Positions 10,801 to 24,800 of a DNA stretch of 64,000 nucleotides are shown here, piece after piece; the stretch's first letter is position 1, and each line of letters begins with the position of its first letter. A model generated the notes under the pieces. The model was not told the DNA's origin and searched no databases. It saw only the letters and a list, made by a program, of their open reading frames with translations. Source of the stretch: Atrichornis clamosus. Taxonomy: Eukaryota; Chordata; Aves; Passeriformes; Menuridae. A program made the position numbers and the translations under genes. Where the stretch lies: the NCBI GenBank assembly GCA_013400975.1, contig WBMZ01006345.1, forward strand, positions 33,084 through 97,083, read 5' to 3'.

Positions 10801-13800
10801 AACAAAGACTATTGCTCCTACAAGTTACAGTATTGTACCCTAAATCATCTTTATCAGCACATACAAGATTGAGTATCACCGATAATTACTAGGGAGGCAT
10901 TTCAGCTACTAGCTGCATTTAGAATTTTTAGAATACATGAAATATCAAGTTAATTTAACTGCAAAATATTAAAATAATATTTTTCCTGCTATGAGCTGCA
11001 GTTAACTTAATCATAAACTTCTAATCTACTAAATTAATTACAACATTGTAACTCAAAAGTTCCTGTCTTATCCCCACTTTATTTTGTACAGAGATAAAGC
11101 AATCCTATAATCAGACCAAATATCATAATGTGCAGTATACTGCTGTGACTTAACAGTGGGAAAGGAAAATTGAATTGTTTCTTGAAAACACAATGCATGT
11201 AAAAGACAAATGAGTAAGTTCAGAAAGACTCACACATACACAAAATTTTAAGCAATTTTGGAACCTCTCTAACTTCCTCGAACTTACAAAGCAATGGATA
11301 TGCATGAACAAATATTTGAAAAAGGACAGTTTCAGCCAGAGTTGGTATTTCTCCACAAACAAAATTACTGCAGAAGGAATAAGTAAACTAATATCCATTA
11401 CAGTGACTAGAATAGGCCGGACTGCTTTTATATCAAAGTCGTAACTGATGAAGAAATGAACTTGAGAACATTCAGGAGTTCTACCATTAAAGGTGGTGGA
11501 GGAGACAATGTGTGAGAATGCAGCAGAGTTAAGACATTTTAAAGCAGGACTGAGAGAAGGGAAGAGACCTGTCCCCATTTCTACATGGCAAACCCATCCT
11601 AAGGGTTGGTATTTACATACTGGCAATCAGCTGATTTTGAAAGCACTGATCTGACCACACTGTACGTACCTGGAGTAGCATTTTTTATTACAGACTCTTC
11701 TTCTGATACAACGTTGTTTGGCCCGCTTGTTTCAAGACTAGAAGGCAGACTGCCTCTTTGTTCGTTCAGACCAGAGTTTCCCACTTCTAGAAAAGTAGAC
11801 ATGTCTGGACTTTTTGTTGAAAAATTTGAAGCCTAGTGGCATAAAAGAATTATTTTTAAGATTAATTTTCTCAGAAGTATGTAGGATAGAAAGTTAAAGG
11901 TAGTATTTGATTTTTGGGTCACTTTCCTGCTACAATCAGCAATCTACTTACATCAAAAAATACTGTTGTGTTTCTCCTAAACAGAATACAGTATAGAGAT
12001 TATCCATTTAAATCTTACAAAAAATCTTAAGCCAAAGTATTTCCTCCACCAGAGTTTTTTATGCAGTACCTTGCTAAATTCTCTACTGTGTTGTGAAATT
12101 CTGTATTGAGAACAGGATGATGATGTATCAAAGTCAACACTTGGTTCCAAAGGTTGAAAGCACTGGTGATGGAAGTTTGGAAAAGGTCTCTCCGTTCCAG
12201 GAAAATAAGGTTCAGCTGCCAGAGCTGTAAGAAAAGAGGTTATTTTAAAAACAAACATCACCCACACCGCCCCAAAACAACCCCCCGAACAACGGACATA
12301 TCATAAGTTGTTTCTATATGCAGTAAACAAAGCACATAGAATTCTGCAGGTATACAAATACCAGCTTGTAAAAACAAAATCTTTACAGCAGCCAATTCTT
12401 CGACTGACACAATGCAGGGATAAAAAGCAGTAAGAAAGTGCTACACTGATTCAATTTTCTTTTTTTTAATGGAAAGGTGAAGTCTATAAGTTCTCTGTTC
12501 AGCACTTGTGAGATTGCATCAGAAGTAGTGTGGGCTTCTCAGTACAAAAATCACAGTGACACAGCAGAGCAAGACCAGTGAAGAGCCACAAGGATGATTA
12601 AAGGGTGGATGCAGCACGTGATGTTCAAAGAGAACCTAAATAACTAAGTTTTTTCAATCTTAAGAGAAGAACTGGGGGTGTGGGGGAAGTGGTACAAAAA
12701 TGTCTGCTGTCTACCACCTCCTAAGAGACAGTATAGAGAATCCTAGAATGGGCTGGGCTGGAAGGGACCTTAAAGATCCTTTAGTTCCAAGCCCCTTGCC
12801 ATGGGCAGAGACACTTTTCATTAAACCAGTTGCTCAAAGCCCCATCTAGCCTTGCCTTGAACACTTCCAGGGATGGGGCTTCTCTGGACAACCTGTGCCA
12901 GTGCCTCACTACCCTCACTGTGATGAATTTCTTCCTAGTATCTAATCTAAATCTACCCTCTGTTAGTTTAAAGAAAATGCATTCTTGAACATGCTCAGTG
13001 AAAGACAGAGATAGTAGACATAGGAAATGTTAGTTGCATAAAAGAAAATAAAAATTAAAAAAAAGGAAAAGAAGAAAGTTATTAAAATGTTGCCTGGGGG
13101 TGTACAATCTCTGTCCTTAGAGATATTCAGAACTTGCCTGGACAAGGCCTTAAGCAACCTGGTCTAACTTGGCTCTGCTATGAGCAGGAAGGAGAATTTG
13201 GATCACATAACCATAAGTGCTTCCAGGTCTACATTGATCTATAGTTATACAATTCAAGGTTTTCAAACATTCCAGGAGGAAGTGATTTGAATTAAAACAC
13301 TAGAATTACCTTCATGATTGCTAATAAAGACGTTCTTGGTTTTCATGAATTGTTACATTTTTCTAGAGAGCACAGAACTACCCCCAGTCAATCAGTGTTT
13401 CATCAACTACGTGACCCCATGGCAACAATAAAGTATTATATAGCATTTCTCTACCTTCATGGAGTGAAAGTTGTGCGTAACAAGTGACACAACTGGCACA
13501 GGTAGCAGACAGCCCAGCCATGGTGGCAGGAAGCTGCACAGAACTGAGGCACCTGGCCAGACTATCTGTTCTTTTCTGCACTAGATTATGCTTTGTGAAC
13601 ATGTACCTAACACAAAGCACATCAAAGTATTGAATTCCTGCATGTAGAGTCCTTATTGACTTTAAAACGTAAGCTGAATATAAATAATACAGACCAATAT
13701 TTAACCCTGAGTAAACTCCCCCTTCTGTATGATGAGAGTGCAGCACAAAAATGCTATGAAGTAACGAATACCATGGAAGTGTGTATTGTCCTCTGAGGAG

Positions 13801-15854
13801 GAGTTCAAGTTCCCAGTACGTTTCCCCAAGATCTGCTGCATCTGCCTTCCTTTATAAAGGTACAGCTCTCCTTCAGACAACTGAGTTTCAGATGCTCCAG
13901 ACAAATTCTCTTGCCTCTGCTGCAATGTAGAAGGAAGCGAGGAGTTCCAAGGGTGGCTTGCTGTTTCTCTCAAAATTCCATCTTCTGTACTATCAGAAGA
14001 TAATCCTGAAATAGTAAGTTAGATGTTCACGGTTTGGCATACAAACCACTTACGTCATTTGAAAAAACACTGCTTAATATCCTGAAATATTCACAAATCT
14101 TTCTGGAGTTTTATTCCTTTAATTGCCTCCTGTCAACACTTCTATAAACCTTACCACACATTTTCACAAATGCAAGTTGATAATATCTAATTAGGCAGCA
14201 GTCAGTATAGTAGATTTAGGAAATACTGAAATTATAAACTCAGAAAAGAATTAATACTGTTATTTTATGCTAGCTAGCACATCTTTGCCTCCTACTGCAT
14301 ATAAATGTGTCAATCCTTTAATGTGATCTTGAATATCTTTATAACACCACACTGGTTTTAGTCATGCTTTAAAAGAAATTGCTTAATACCAACACTAGAA
14401 ATCCAAGGGATCAAGACAACCAAAATAATGTTCCTAGATAGCATACCAACCCTTTTTTATCTATAGACTTAGAGAAGAATTGCACTAAGCTATAAGAAAA
14501 GGTCATTACTAAGCACTGAGTGTATGGCAAAGACACTTCTAGACTTGAAAAATTTTTTCATGCAGCCAAATAAGAAAACTTTTGTTATTTTTCTTTCACA
14601 CCTAAAGAACAACAGAGAAGAAAAACTACATGCAAATGCTCTTAGAATATGATTTAGCTTTCTTACATCAATGAAACAGAGATTTAACACATGAGTTATG
14701 AAGTTTACTACTCAATATAACAACAGTTTGAAATATTAGGGTTAAAATGAGCCACTGAAATCTTAGGCTGTAAAAACTATAATCTTCAAAAACTGATTTA
14801 TAAACATGGAATAACTCATATACACATATGCTGTTTAAGAAATCAGATGTGTGTCAGAATAACACAATATTAAGCCTCAAAGTAAATAAATCCAAGGGTC
14901 ACTATCTTAGCAATTTCAAACTCACTTCCATGTTCACAAGTAATAATGTCAGTAGCCTCTATGTATTTATTATAAAGGAATTACTTTTGATTTTACGAAA
15001 AACGAACACGATCAAGAGGTAGACTATGAACAAAAAATAGTAAGAAAATGTATTTCCCAGAAAAATATTAAACGTCAATACAGCATTCAAGTTACATTTT
15101 CACTTAGTAAGTGATTAAGAATTACTATGGTGACAAGCAGATACTGGAACAATTCTCTTAACAGCAAAACCAGCATAGCTCTACAACAACCCATGATATG
15201 TATTGATTAGGAAACTTTTATCATAATACCATTCGAAGATGATTTTTAAAATAAAAACTGCCACTTGCGAACTGCTAGTGTTACAGTTGCTTAATAAAAC
15301 TCAAAATATCCTTTCCGACACAGATGTATTATAATGTTGAAGTATTATAAATTTAAAAAATCATAAACACGTAAGAGAATTCTGGTTATACTCAACTCTG
15401 TAAGAAGTATTAATCAGCCTTCAGTGAAGTTCGACATAAGCCTATTTCAGAACTTAGATTCAGTGAGTTAGACCCATTCTGCCATAAAATAAACCCACAA
15501 TTTTCCTTTTACAAGAACAACAAAACCCGAACACTTACCAGTGCCAAGAGGGCTGGCATTCAACGTTTCACTGGTTGAAAAGCTCCCAGTGGAAATTGTT
15601 GAAGTTAAATCACAGGGTATTCCTTGCATGAAAGCCTCTGAACCTAGTACTTCCTAGGATGAAATACCACACCTATTACCGTGTATTGAAAAGTCCAGAA
15701 CTAAAGCTTTAAACCCAAGCAATTTATTCTGAGCTCAGTTCAAGTGTAGGAGCCTTCATGTTTTGCACAATCAGGCAAATACAGATTCATCCTTGCTCAG
15801 TACAACACATTCACACCCCATGTTTCAGGCACATCTCACCCCAACAGCCCCCTC

Positions 15855-15888
<34 letters not shown>

Positions 15889-18800
15889 ATAAAGCCTCTC
15901 AGAACTGCTTACAAATCATGACACCTGAAGATTGTTTTGTCTTCTGGTGGTCAGATTTGGCTATTTCTCATCACAGACCCACTTCAGTAAAACTGTGGAT
16001 CTCAGAGGAACATTATGCAAAACATGAAAAACTCGTGAATTTTACAAGTACTTGCAATACTGAGCTTTTTGCATACAAGACTTAAAATTTAATTCTATGA
16101 AATTAAACTAAAATATACAAAATCCTCTAAGGCATTATCTTAATTTCAAGATAAGCTCTACAAAGTCACAAAGCAGGTAACAAGGGTTCTTGTACTTGAA
16201 AATTTTGAAGAATTAGATGTGAACAGTTCTTCTTAAACTCTGACTTCAAATGTGCTCTAAGAAAATAAAAAATCTAGGAAACTCTTCTCCTACATTTTTC
16301 ATTATATACTACTTTATACAAATATATTTAACATACACATATAAAACATTTAAATTTTAAAGTACTTTTATATATGCACGTTATACACAGCATGTTTTAA
16401 ATACTGTTTTTATCTCCTAACAAAATATGATGAAATCTTTGGGAGAGAGAAAAGAAGATTGGTGCTGATTTTGGTATGGCTTTTAACACTCACAATACTC
16501 TATGATCCCTGTTTGGTGTTGCAACCTGGATGCATGGACAATGAGGAGGATAAAAAAAACTGGCTGGATAATCAGGCTCACAGGACCTCCATGGAGGTGG
16601 AGAACAAGTGGAGCACACAGGGCTCTGTCCCCTTTAACAGCCTTGGCAATGACCCAGAGGAGGTGACACCATACTTTTATGGAATTTGCAGATACATTAA
16701 GGTGGGAGGACCAGCCCATGCACAGAACAGCAGGGCTGGTATCTAGAAGGGCCTTGTGAGGCTGGCCCTACAGGAATGGTATGAAACTCAGCAAGGGCAA
16801 ATGCAAAGTCCTGCACCTGGGAAGGAAAGAGCCAGTGCACCAGTCCCAGCTGGGGCCTGCCTGGGGAGCAGCCCTGTGGAAACGGAGTCTCAGTAAGCTG
16901 AGCAGAAGCCCACGGTGTGCCCTGACAACAGAGGAGCAACAGCAACCTGTGCTGTGTAACAGGAACAGAGCCAGCAGCACCATCACAGTGGTTACCTTGG
17001 GGCTTGTTTCACTACAGCACCAAGAACAGTGCATCCACTCTTATCCACCCAAAATGAGGAAGAAAGATTACATCACAAAATAAAGAGTAAGTTACATTAT
17101 ATGATTTTCTTGGTGTGACCAACCGTATTATCAAGTCTGAATGATGGTCCAGAACGTGTTGTAAGCCCCGCTCCACCTTCAGCAGCAAGAACCAGTGAAT
17201 CTTGAGACACCTGAGAATCCTGGGACTGGGCTGAACACAAACGTAACAGAAGCAGTAAGAAACAAAAAGCATTTTCAAGTTCATAGCGAGCAGTGCACAC
17301 CAGAGGGCAGTAACACTCCACTGCTGCCGGCCTCATTCCAGGCATGGATTTTGCCCATCCTTAACCACTTTCCTCTCACCTACACAACAGTTTTACTCCA
17401 CCATACTACCAGTTTCATCAGCAACCTGTGGTTCTCCTTGGCCAGCCTTCCTAAAATTTCTAACTGCCTCTCTCAGCAGAGCAGGTAGGAAGAGCTCAAA
17501 ATTCATGCTTTGGCTTGGCAGAATGAAACATGGCTTTGTTAGTGTTACTGCAATCATTTCACTGGCGTGGGAGAGAATCTTTTACAATCTACCATTACAG
17601 TGATTACAAAGAAAAGCAGACATTCCAAGTAATCGGAGAAATCAGAAACCTAAATTGCTTAACAACAGTATGACTACTACTGTGGAACTGAATCACCTTT
17701 GCCATAATGTTCTTATACATAAAAATAAGTAAGATCAGTATCTGTGCAAAAAAAGCACCACGGCAGCACTCAAAAAATGCAATTTCTGCAAATTCAGTGC
17801 TGATAAGCACCTTCAAAGCTTGACAATTCTATGATTGTAAATTAATTGCCACAAACAACTCTAAAATACATATTCTTATTTCCAGTAATAGTTTTCTAGA
17901 AAGAAGTGCTAAGTATGAAACTGAAATGAAACACAAGTGAACTAGTTATTTTTTCTCCCAATTCTAAAAGGGCTGCTAGTAACGGAGACATTTCCAGTCC
18001 CCAGCACTTGTAAGACTCTATACTTAGGCAGCTCTAACATTGTGTGAATCCTAACACTAGTTTGTACCTTGTATATGCTGGAACTCAGTTTCTTACCAGA
18101 TGGCCAACTCTAGTTGTTCCATTTTTCATACTATAAAATAAAGGCGGATGTTTCCTCTGTGAAACAACACCAGTGACATATTGGTATGATGTGACAGTAA
18201 AAAAGATTGTGTTCTCAATAAATATGAAACATTTTGATACTCATTCCAGGGATGGGGGGGACAAAAAAAAAAATCTAAGGTTTCCTACAGCTGTTATTAC
18301 CCAGTAGTCTTCTAGAAGAAAGTACAAAACATGAAAGGAAATAATCTAAAATACATTTATTTAGATTAAAAGAGAAGTTAACCTATCCTTAATTAATTTA
18401 CTACATTATTACATTAAATGCTAAATGATCAATCTCAAAATAAAGGCTAAGGAAATATGGCTCATATGGCTCTCATATGGCTTCTTTTCCCTCCACACTC
18501 ACAAATTCACCAGAAACCCCTAACACGCTTGATCTTGATCATTCATGACATTTGGACTGGTAAGTGAAGAGAGCCACTGGCAATAGATTTTGCAAATAAA
18601 ATGAAGAGTGGAATTACGGGAAAGAAACGTGGTAGCACTGCAATGGTAAAAATTACCTCAACCTCCTGCAAAACTGTGTATTAGAACACCGTTCTAATAT
18701 AAGTAAAATTATAAATCTAAGAACACAGAACATTGGTTTCCAATCCCTTTTCCATGAGTATATGACAGAGGTCTCCAGATTCACAGGAAAGGTAACTTTT

Positions 18801-21800
18801 GAGGTTTGAATAGAACAAGGTGGCAGCAAGCTCCTTGGGTGAAGGTAGCACTCGCGTGACCAAGTACCCTGCTCAAGTCTGCTCCTCTTCCTTGGAGCAG
18901 GACACAGGAGACAGGATCCTGGAAAGGAGCAAGGCCTTCAAGAAAATTCCCTGAAGTAGCATGAAAATTGCAATCATATAATCAACTGGTATTGAAATAT
19001 CTCCATCGGAAAAAAACTGCACAGTACAAAAGACTGCTAAACTTAAAGTACTATCAAGAAGCAGTGTCTAGAAATGGTTGTCAGACATTCAGAAACTGGA
19101 ACTAGACTATTTATTTTATAATTTGAAAAAAAGGTAAATGCTGGAACAAGCTACCACTGAATTCTCAATTTCCTGACACCTTTACATCAACATTAGATAC
19201 TTTTCTGAAAGAAGTTATTTTATTTTCTATAGAATGTCAATGTGACAGGCAGTAATTCAGGATACGTAAGATGAGGTTCAAGCATTTAATAATCTCTTGT
19301 ATATAAATTCTGTGGAGAGCTACGTTACAAATGTTTCATTATTGTACTGTAATAACCTGCACTGTTCTTGTGATATTAATACAGGGGATGAACAGTATCA
19401 ATTTCGTGCCATAAACCAAATTATTTAATTAAAAATACATGTTCATATCCATGACTTTATTACAATAATATACTTTAAAATCCTGTATTTGGTGACTCTT
19501 CTCTTCTTTTTCTGAAATAATAGTGCAAGGTTCTTGTTCCTCACAGCATCCTGACATTGACATGGGACTTTCATGTTTTAACTTCCTGGCCACCACAATG
19601 TGACAAAGAATTTATATTTAAAAATTGAGTCTGTAATATCCCAAATGCTGGGGGGCTTTTTCCCCAACAGAAACTGCAGTAAAATAGCAACAATTATTTG
19701 GTCAATGGTTGAAACCACCAAGAACGTTAACTTCAAAGAACAAAGTCAAAGATCACACATACAAGGCACTGATTTGGTCTAACCTTTAGAGATACAATTA
19801 CATCTTGAAAACATGGGAAAACTGCAAACATGTTCCGGTTAGAATCAAGTAGCAAAAAAACACTTATAAAACCCAATTAAATAAAAAATAATCAAAGCTA
19901 ATATTATAAGCAACAACCTAAAATGCACCTTAAATTTTCCCTTCAGCAACTTTATATTTAAAGTGCAAGGGACTGTAGATATTCTTGCTGAAATATCACA
20001 CAAGTTACTGAAAGTACCACACAGAGCCTCACAGCCTACAAGTTATCAGAATATTGTTGGCAGTTTTGGTTGTTGATCTGCACAGAAGAACAATCCTCTT
20101 AAACACAATCACAGAAAGCTTTGGTCTTTTTTTTCCTTTAATACACATGTTCACATAAATTCTCTTATAAGAACTACTGCATTGTTCATATACAATACTC
20201 TCTAATGTAAAAAGACACTATACCAAGGTATTTTATATTAATTTGCTAACAGCTGCTCTAGCAGCTTCTACAACTTACTCAGAAAAATACAAGCTTTTTC
20301 TTCAAATATTGTTAAAAGACAAAATGCTTTAGTGATAATTTAAGTTCAAATATAGATATTCTTCAAAAGGGGCATTATGAGAAATAAAGCAGCTGAAGGA
20401 AAATGAGCTTATATGTACTTATTCAAAACAACTCCACTTCCAAATAAATCCTGATCGAATTGAAAATGATGTCTCAATGCAAACTAAATGAAAAGTTAAA
20501 CATTAGGGGCAGTGGTGAAATTTCCAGCAAAACCAAGAGATGTGTACTACACAGCTGTATTGCTTGTAACAATGAGTAGATAAAGGCTGCCAACTTTCTG
20601 AGAACTCCTCTGCAGCTCTAGTAATATTTTAGATGGATACTGAAAACTGTACTGGACCATGCAACGCTGTCATCTTGTAAAAAGCTTCAAATTGCTTTAG
20701 TCGATGTTTTACAAACTTTGTCCAACAGTTGTCAGCAAGTCAGACGTAGCATTTCGCAAATGTAGAAACAGCATTTCAGTTTGCAAGGAAACTTGAAGAG
20801 AAGTGCATTGCAACTGGAAGTACTGGAGCCTTTGTGTTAGAAAACTGGAAAGACAAGCTAGATTTGTACAGACAGGGAAAAAACAGCAGGAACTAAAAAC
20901 CTTCACATTAACTTGTTAGTCCAACCTCTTAGAAACCTACTTTCTTTCTTTACCTAAGACTAGTCATCTTTGTCCTTTTATAAAGCCAGTCAAGTTACCC
21001 ACAACAGGTTTAGTGGATTTCAACATCCCTGTAACAAAATTATTTTGAACATTCACAAATGACTTTATAATAAAAACTTTTTTTCTTAGCAACCAGAACA
21101 ATTTATTTTATGGAATCAAAATAACTTTGCCACCTATGGATATGACCTATTCTCAAGGGTGTTGATGTTCAGTAAAAGCTCTTCACAGACAGACAAGAAC
21201 AGAGCTAAAGCAATCCTTACAATATCACACTATTTTTCCTTTTGACATATTCAGTGGAGCATGTAAAAAGCATATAATGGCTACTGGAAAACATCAAAGC
21301 AGAATGGACCTGTCTTCAATAGTGGCTATGCACAGGAGACCTGTTGCAGCTACATGAAAATTCCAGGTGTCTGGCTCAGCTCTAGCACTGTGTTAGTCTC
21401 AAAAGCTGAGAGTCAAGGATAATGCATTGTGAGTTGGTAGTCACAACTTCCTAATAAAATAGAAATTGCATATACAAAGTAATTAACTGTCACTAAGCAA
21501 GGCAACAGGACATGAGGAAATGGAACGAAGCTACATTAGGGCAAGTTCAGATTGGATGTTAGTAGAAGGTTTTTCACTGAGAGGGTCGTCAGTCCCTGGA
21601 ACATGTTTCCCAGAGAAGTGATCACAGCACTAAGTCCATCAGAGTTCAAAGAGCAACTGGACAATTCTGTTCGTCAGTGGTTTAATTTTAGGTAATCCTC
21701 AGAGAAGCAGGGAGTTGGACTCAATGATCCTTACAGGTCACTCAACTTGAGATATTCTTTGATTCTCAATTTTCATGTCTGTCATACCTAAGAGGTGATT

Positions 21801-24800
21801 CTTTCAAAAATTTTTTGAGCTGATGATTACCTCAACCTTGTATTTTCTGCCTCAACTGTATTTTTAAGTAATGTCTTATATACACTGACCTTTCAGTGGA
21901 CACCTACATCAACACAATAACACTCCAGAGTTCTTTTTAAGCACTGATTTCTTTTGTGTCAATACAAGGAAGCACTGGGTACTGAATCAGGAACACCACT
22001 GCTCTGCTCAAAACAGGTCCCCACCTGGAAGAACTACAAACCTTTATAATTCTACAAGTTACAGATGAAAAGCACATGCCTTGGATAAGAAACTGTTGAC
22101 TAGCAATGAAATGTACTGCAGTGTGGATTTGTTACTGAAATGAATGGTAATGCATCACAAAAAACCAAAAGATAAAAACTCATTCATTCTGAGGCAAGTG
22201 CTTATTGAAACACCCTTTTTTACACTTAAAATTCAACAGCATTTAAATAGCACTGCATGTTTTTCAACAAGTCAGGTAATATTCTACAAATAAAGAGCGA
22301 GTCAAATGCTGAATGGTATTCACATAATTCATTGAAGGAAGAGGATTTCCTCACCTGAATCATATGAAGTTTCAGCAGCCATCATCAGTAACTCTTGCAA
22401 TAATCTCCCTGATGGTTTAGTTTGCCTTGGACTTCCATTAGAGGATTTTCCCTCATAGTTTGTCATGCCCAAAGGTAAGGTGCCTTCATGAAGAGCGTGA
22501 CTGGAATGTTTCACACATGCAAACTCCCCAGTGGTTGAAATGGGAGAAGTTTCTCCAGCACCATAATCTGTTTTATCTGCATTTAAAACATTTGTAATCA
22601 GTTTAGGTACAGAAAGGAAGTGTTTTGCACTTCCACGAGGCACATTAAGATGCACATTCTGTTCTACAGAAATAACCTGCTGAAATTGCCCAGTCTCCAT
22701 TTTAATGAATTTAACCATATCAGGTCAGTAAACACCTATGCATCACAGTCTATGGGTTATATAGGCTGAAAGATTACACAGGTCATAGACTTCTCAAAAA
22801 CTAATTCCTAACTCCACCAAAATACTTCTTCCAAAAAAATTCAAACGAATTTGTAACTTCTTTCTTTAACTTCTCCAAATTCAGAGATCTAACTCCAATA
22901 TAACTTCCCTGCTATGGTTTAGAGATTTCTTTCTCTACAATCTGGCCCACAAAACAGCCCTTTTTGGCCACCCAACCCAATAAAAAGTCTCAATTTTTTT
23001 ACTACCTACCACAATGAATGGTTTGATAATATAGGAACAAATCACCTGTGGATTGTAATGGTATTACACAGCTAAGTGTAAGTTACTAAGCCAAGTGCTT
23101 TTGAGAACGTAAACGTATCCTTCAATCAAAACCTTCACCAACAAAACCTGTATTCTAAACAAGATACCAGGTTGGCCCAACAAGAATTATTCTGCATAAA
23201 CTGATGCTGACTAGTATTATCTACTTTTCTTTAACTGAAGGATGTCCCGTATCAGCTGTTTCATTATTTTGCTCAAGATGAATGCCAGCCTGACAGGCCT
23301 ATAATTACTCAAGACTGCTTAGCCGTTTTAAGGACACTGGCACAATATAAAAAATTTAGTAACACATGCATTACATGTTAGATATGAATAGATATTGCAA
23401 GAAAAAAATAAATTGAATGTTTACATTTAGAAAACATGAGTTTGTTGTACCTATTAATGTTCCTTACAGAGAATTACAAAACATTGCCTGCAGACTGTAA
23501 CAAATATATTTATAAAATTATAATTGCTTGTGTAGTTACTCTCCAAATTTTTTTTTTTTTACAAAGACTGCTTTGTAACTAGACAAAACAACCTAAAAAT
23601 ATGATCTAAAAGTTTCTGCAGAAGCTTGATACTAACACCTTATTTGAAAGATTTCACAGTCACTTTCTTGGAAAGCTCAAAAGGTAAACCATTAAACACA
23701 ATCTACCAACTTCTCTTTGCAATTGTTGTACAACTGCCTATTAACACAGACCCTGCCCAAAAGAAAAATCAACAGGAAACTTAGGTCACAGAATAACCAT
23801 GAATTTTCTTTTTCTAGTGACATTTTGTTTAAATTATGTTTTTGTAGACAGACACTGACAGGATAAACTTTTCTGAACTACAACTCACTTGGCTAGTATA
23901 TAAGTTATACCTTAAGAAAGGCAACAGTACCAGCTATTATTGCCTAATCATCTCAAAGATTCTTCAGAAATTATTGTATTTCTCCAATCTTACTTCTCAT
24001 TACAGTACCACTTATTATATATTTTATATATTACCTGCAAAAGAAAGGCTGCAACTCTTCGGTGTGTCTATCTCTGGTATAACACTCAGTTCGTGTTGTT
24101 CCAAACCAAGCCCTAACTTGACTTTTGTTACAGGTGGTTTGGAAGATCTCTGTTTCTGTTCTCTACAGAGAATTTTCTTAGACTGTTCTGCAAAACAAAG
24201 TTTAATATGTTGCAATAATATGTGTTCATATATAAATATATATATATATCTCAATTTAACTTGGAGAGATGGAAAACTCCATCTCAGCTGGAAAGGAATA
24301 AAAATTATAATGAAAAGTAACATACAGCCTTACCAATTTGCTCAACTGGACCAATGCACTGCGAAATAGTTTCACTTTTGTGATATTTACTCCTGCCACA
24401 ATTGTCTTGCTGATGGTATTTTGAGACTTGGAAAAAGTCAGTTCTATTAATCCAGTCAGGCTTTGGTGCCTCTGTCATTTCTTCATTTGGGCATGTATGT
24501 CTCACCTTAGAAGAGGGGGGAAGCAATTTGATGTAAGACTATATTTATACTCATGTATCAAACAATTATTTTCTCCTGCGTGTATTCCATGCAGGACAAT
24601 ATTGAGCCTGTTGAGCAAGTAGTTCAAATATGCAAGATACCAGACAGATATGCTTAGCTCACAAAAACATTTGGGCATATAGGTATTTTACTTTGCTCTA
24701 CAAACCTAATGTGCTAAAATACAATTATTTACATTTTCAAGGCCTTTATTAGATTAGATCAGAGTACTCAGCATTTTTAAAAGAATAATTTCTGAAAAGC

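Larger units (their letters stand above)
15644..22354 (-). other. CEP295: CEP295 intron 16 (6.7 kb)
   Basis: The largest coding-region intron. It holds SCARNA9 near its 3' end, a degenerate CR1 reverse-transcriptase fragment (16.45-17.0 kb) and a CR1 3' fragment (21.5-21.8 kb). I looked for a further exon and found none that keeps phase convincingly. The rest is AT-rich sequence with nothing else recognised. Confidence 0.75.

Noticed and set aside
15644..15653. First AG as the acceptor of coding exon 17, starting EVLGSEAF
   Set aside because: It would be phase 0, but exon 16 ends in phase 1. Joining them gives a stop soon after, and no intervening exon of the required length was found.
18085..18140. 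Possible extra CEP295 exon in intron 16 (acceptor TTATTTTATAG, donor CATCTG|GTAAGA)
   Set aside because: At 34 nt it cannot bridge the phases, and the frame from exon 16 hits TGA immediately.
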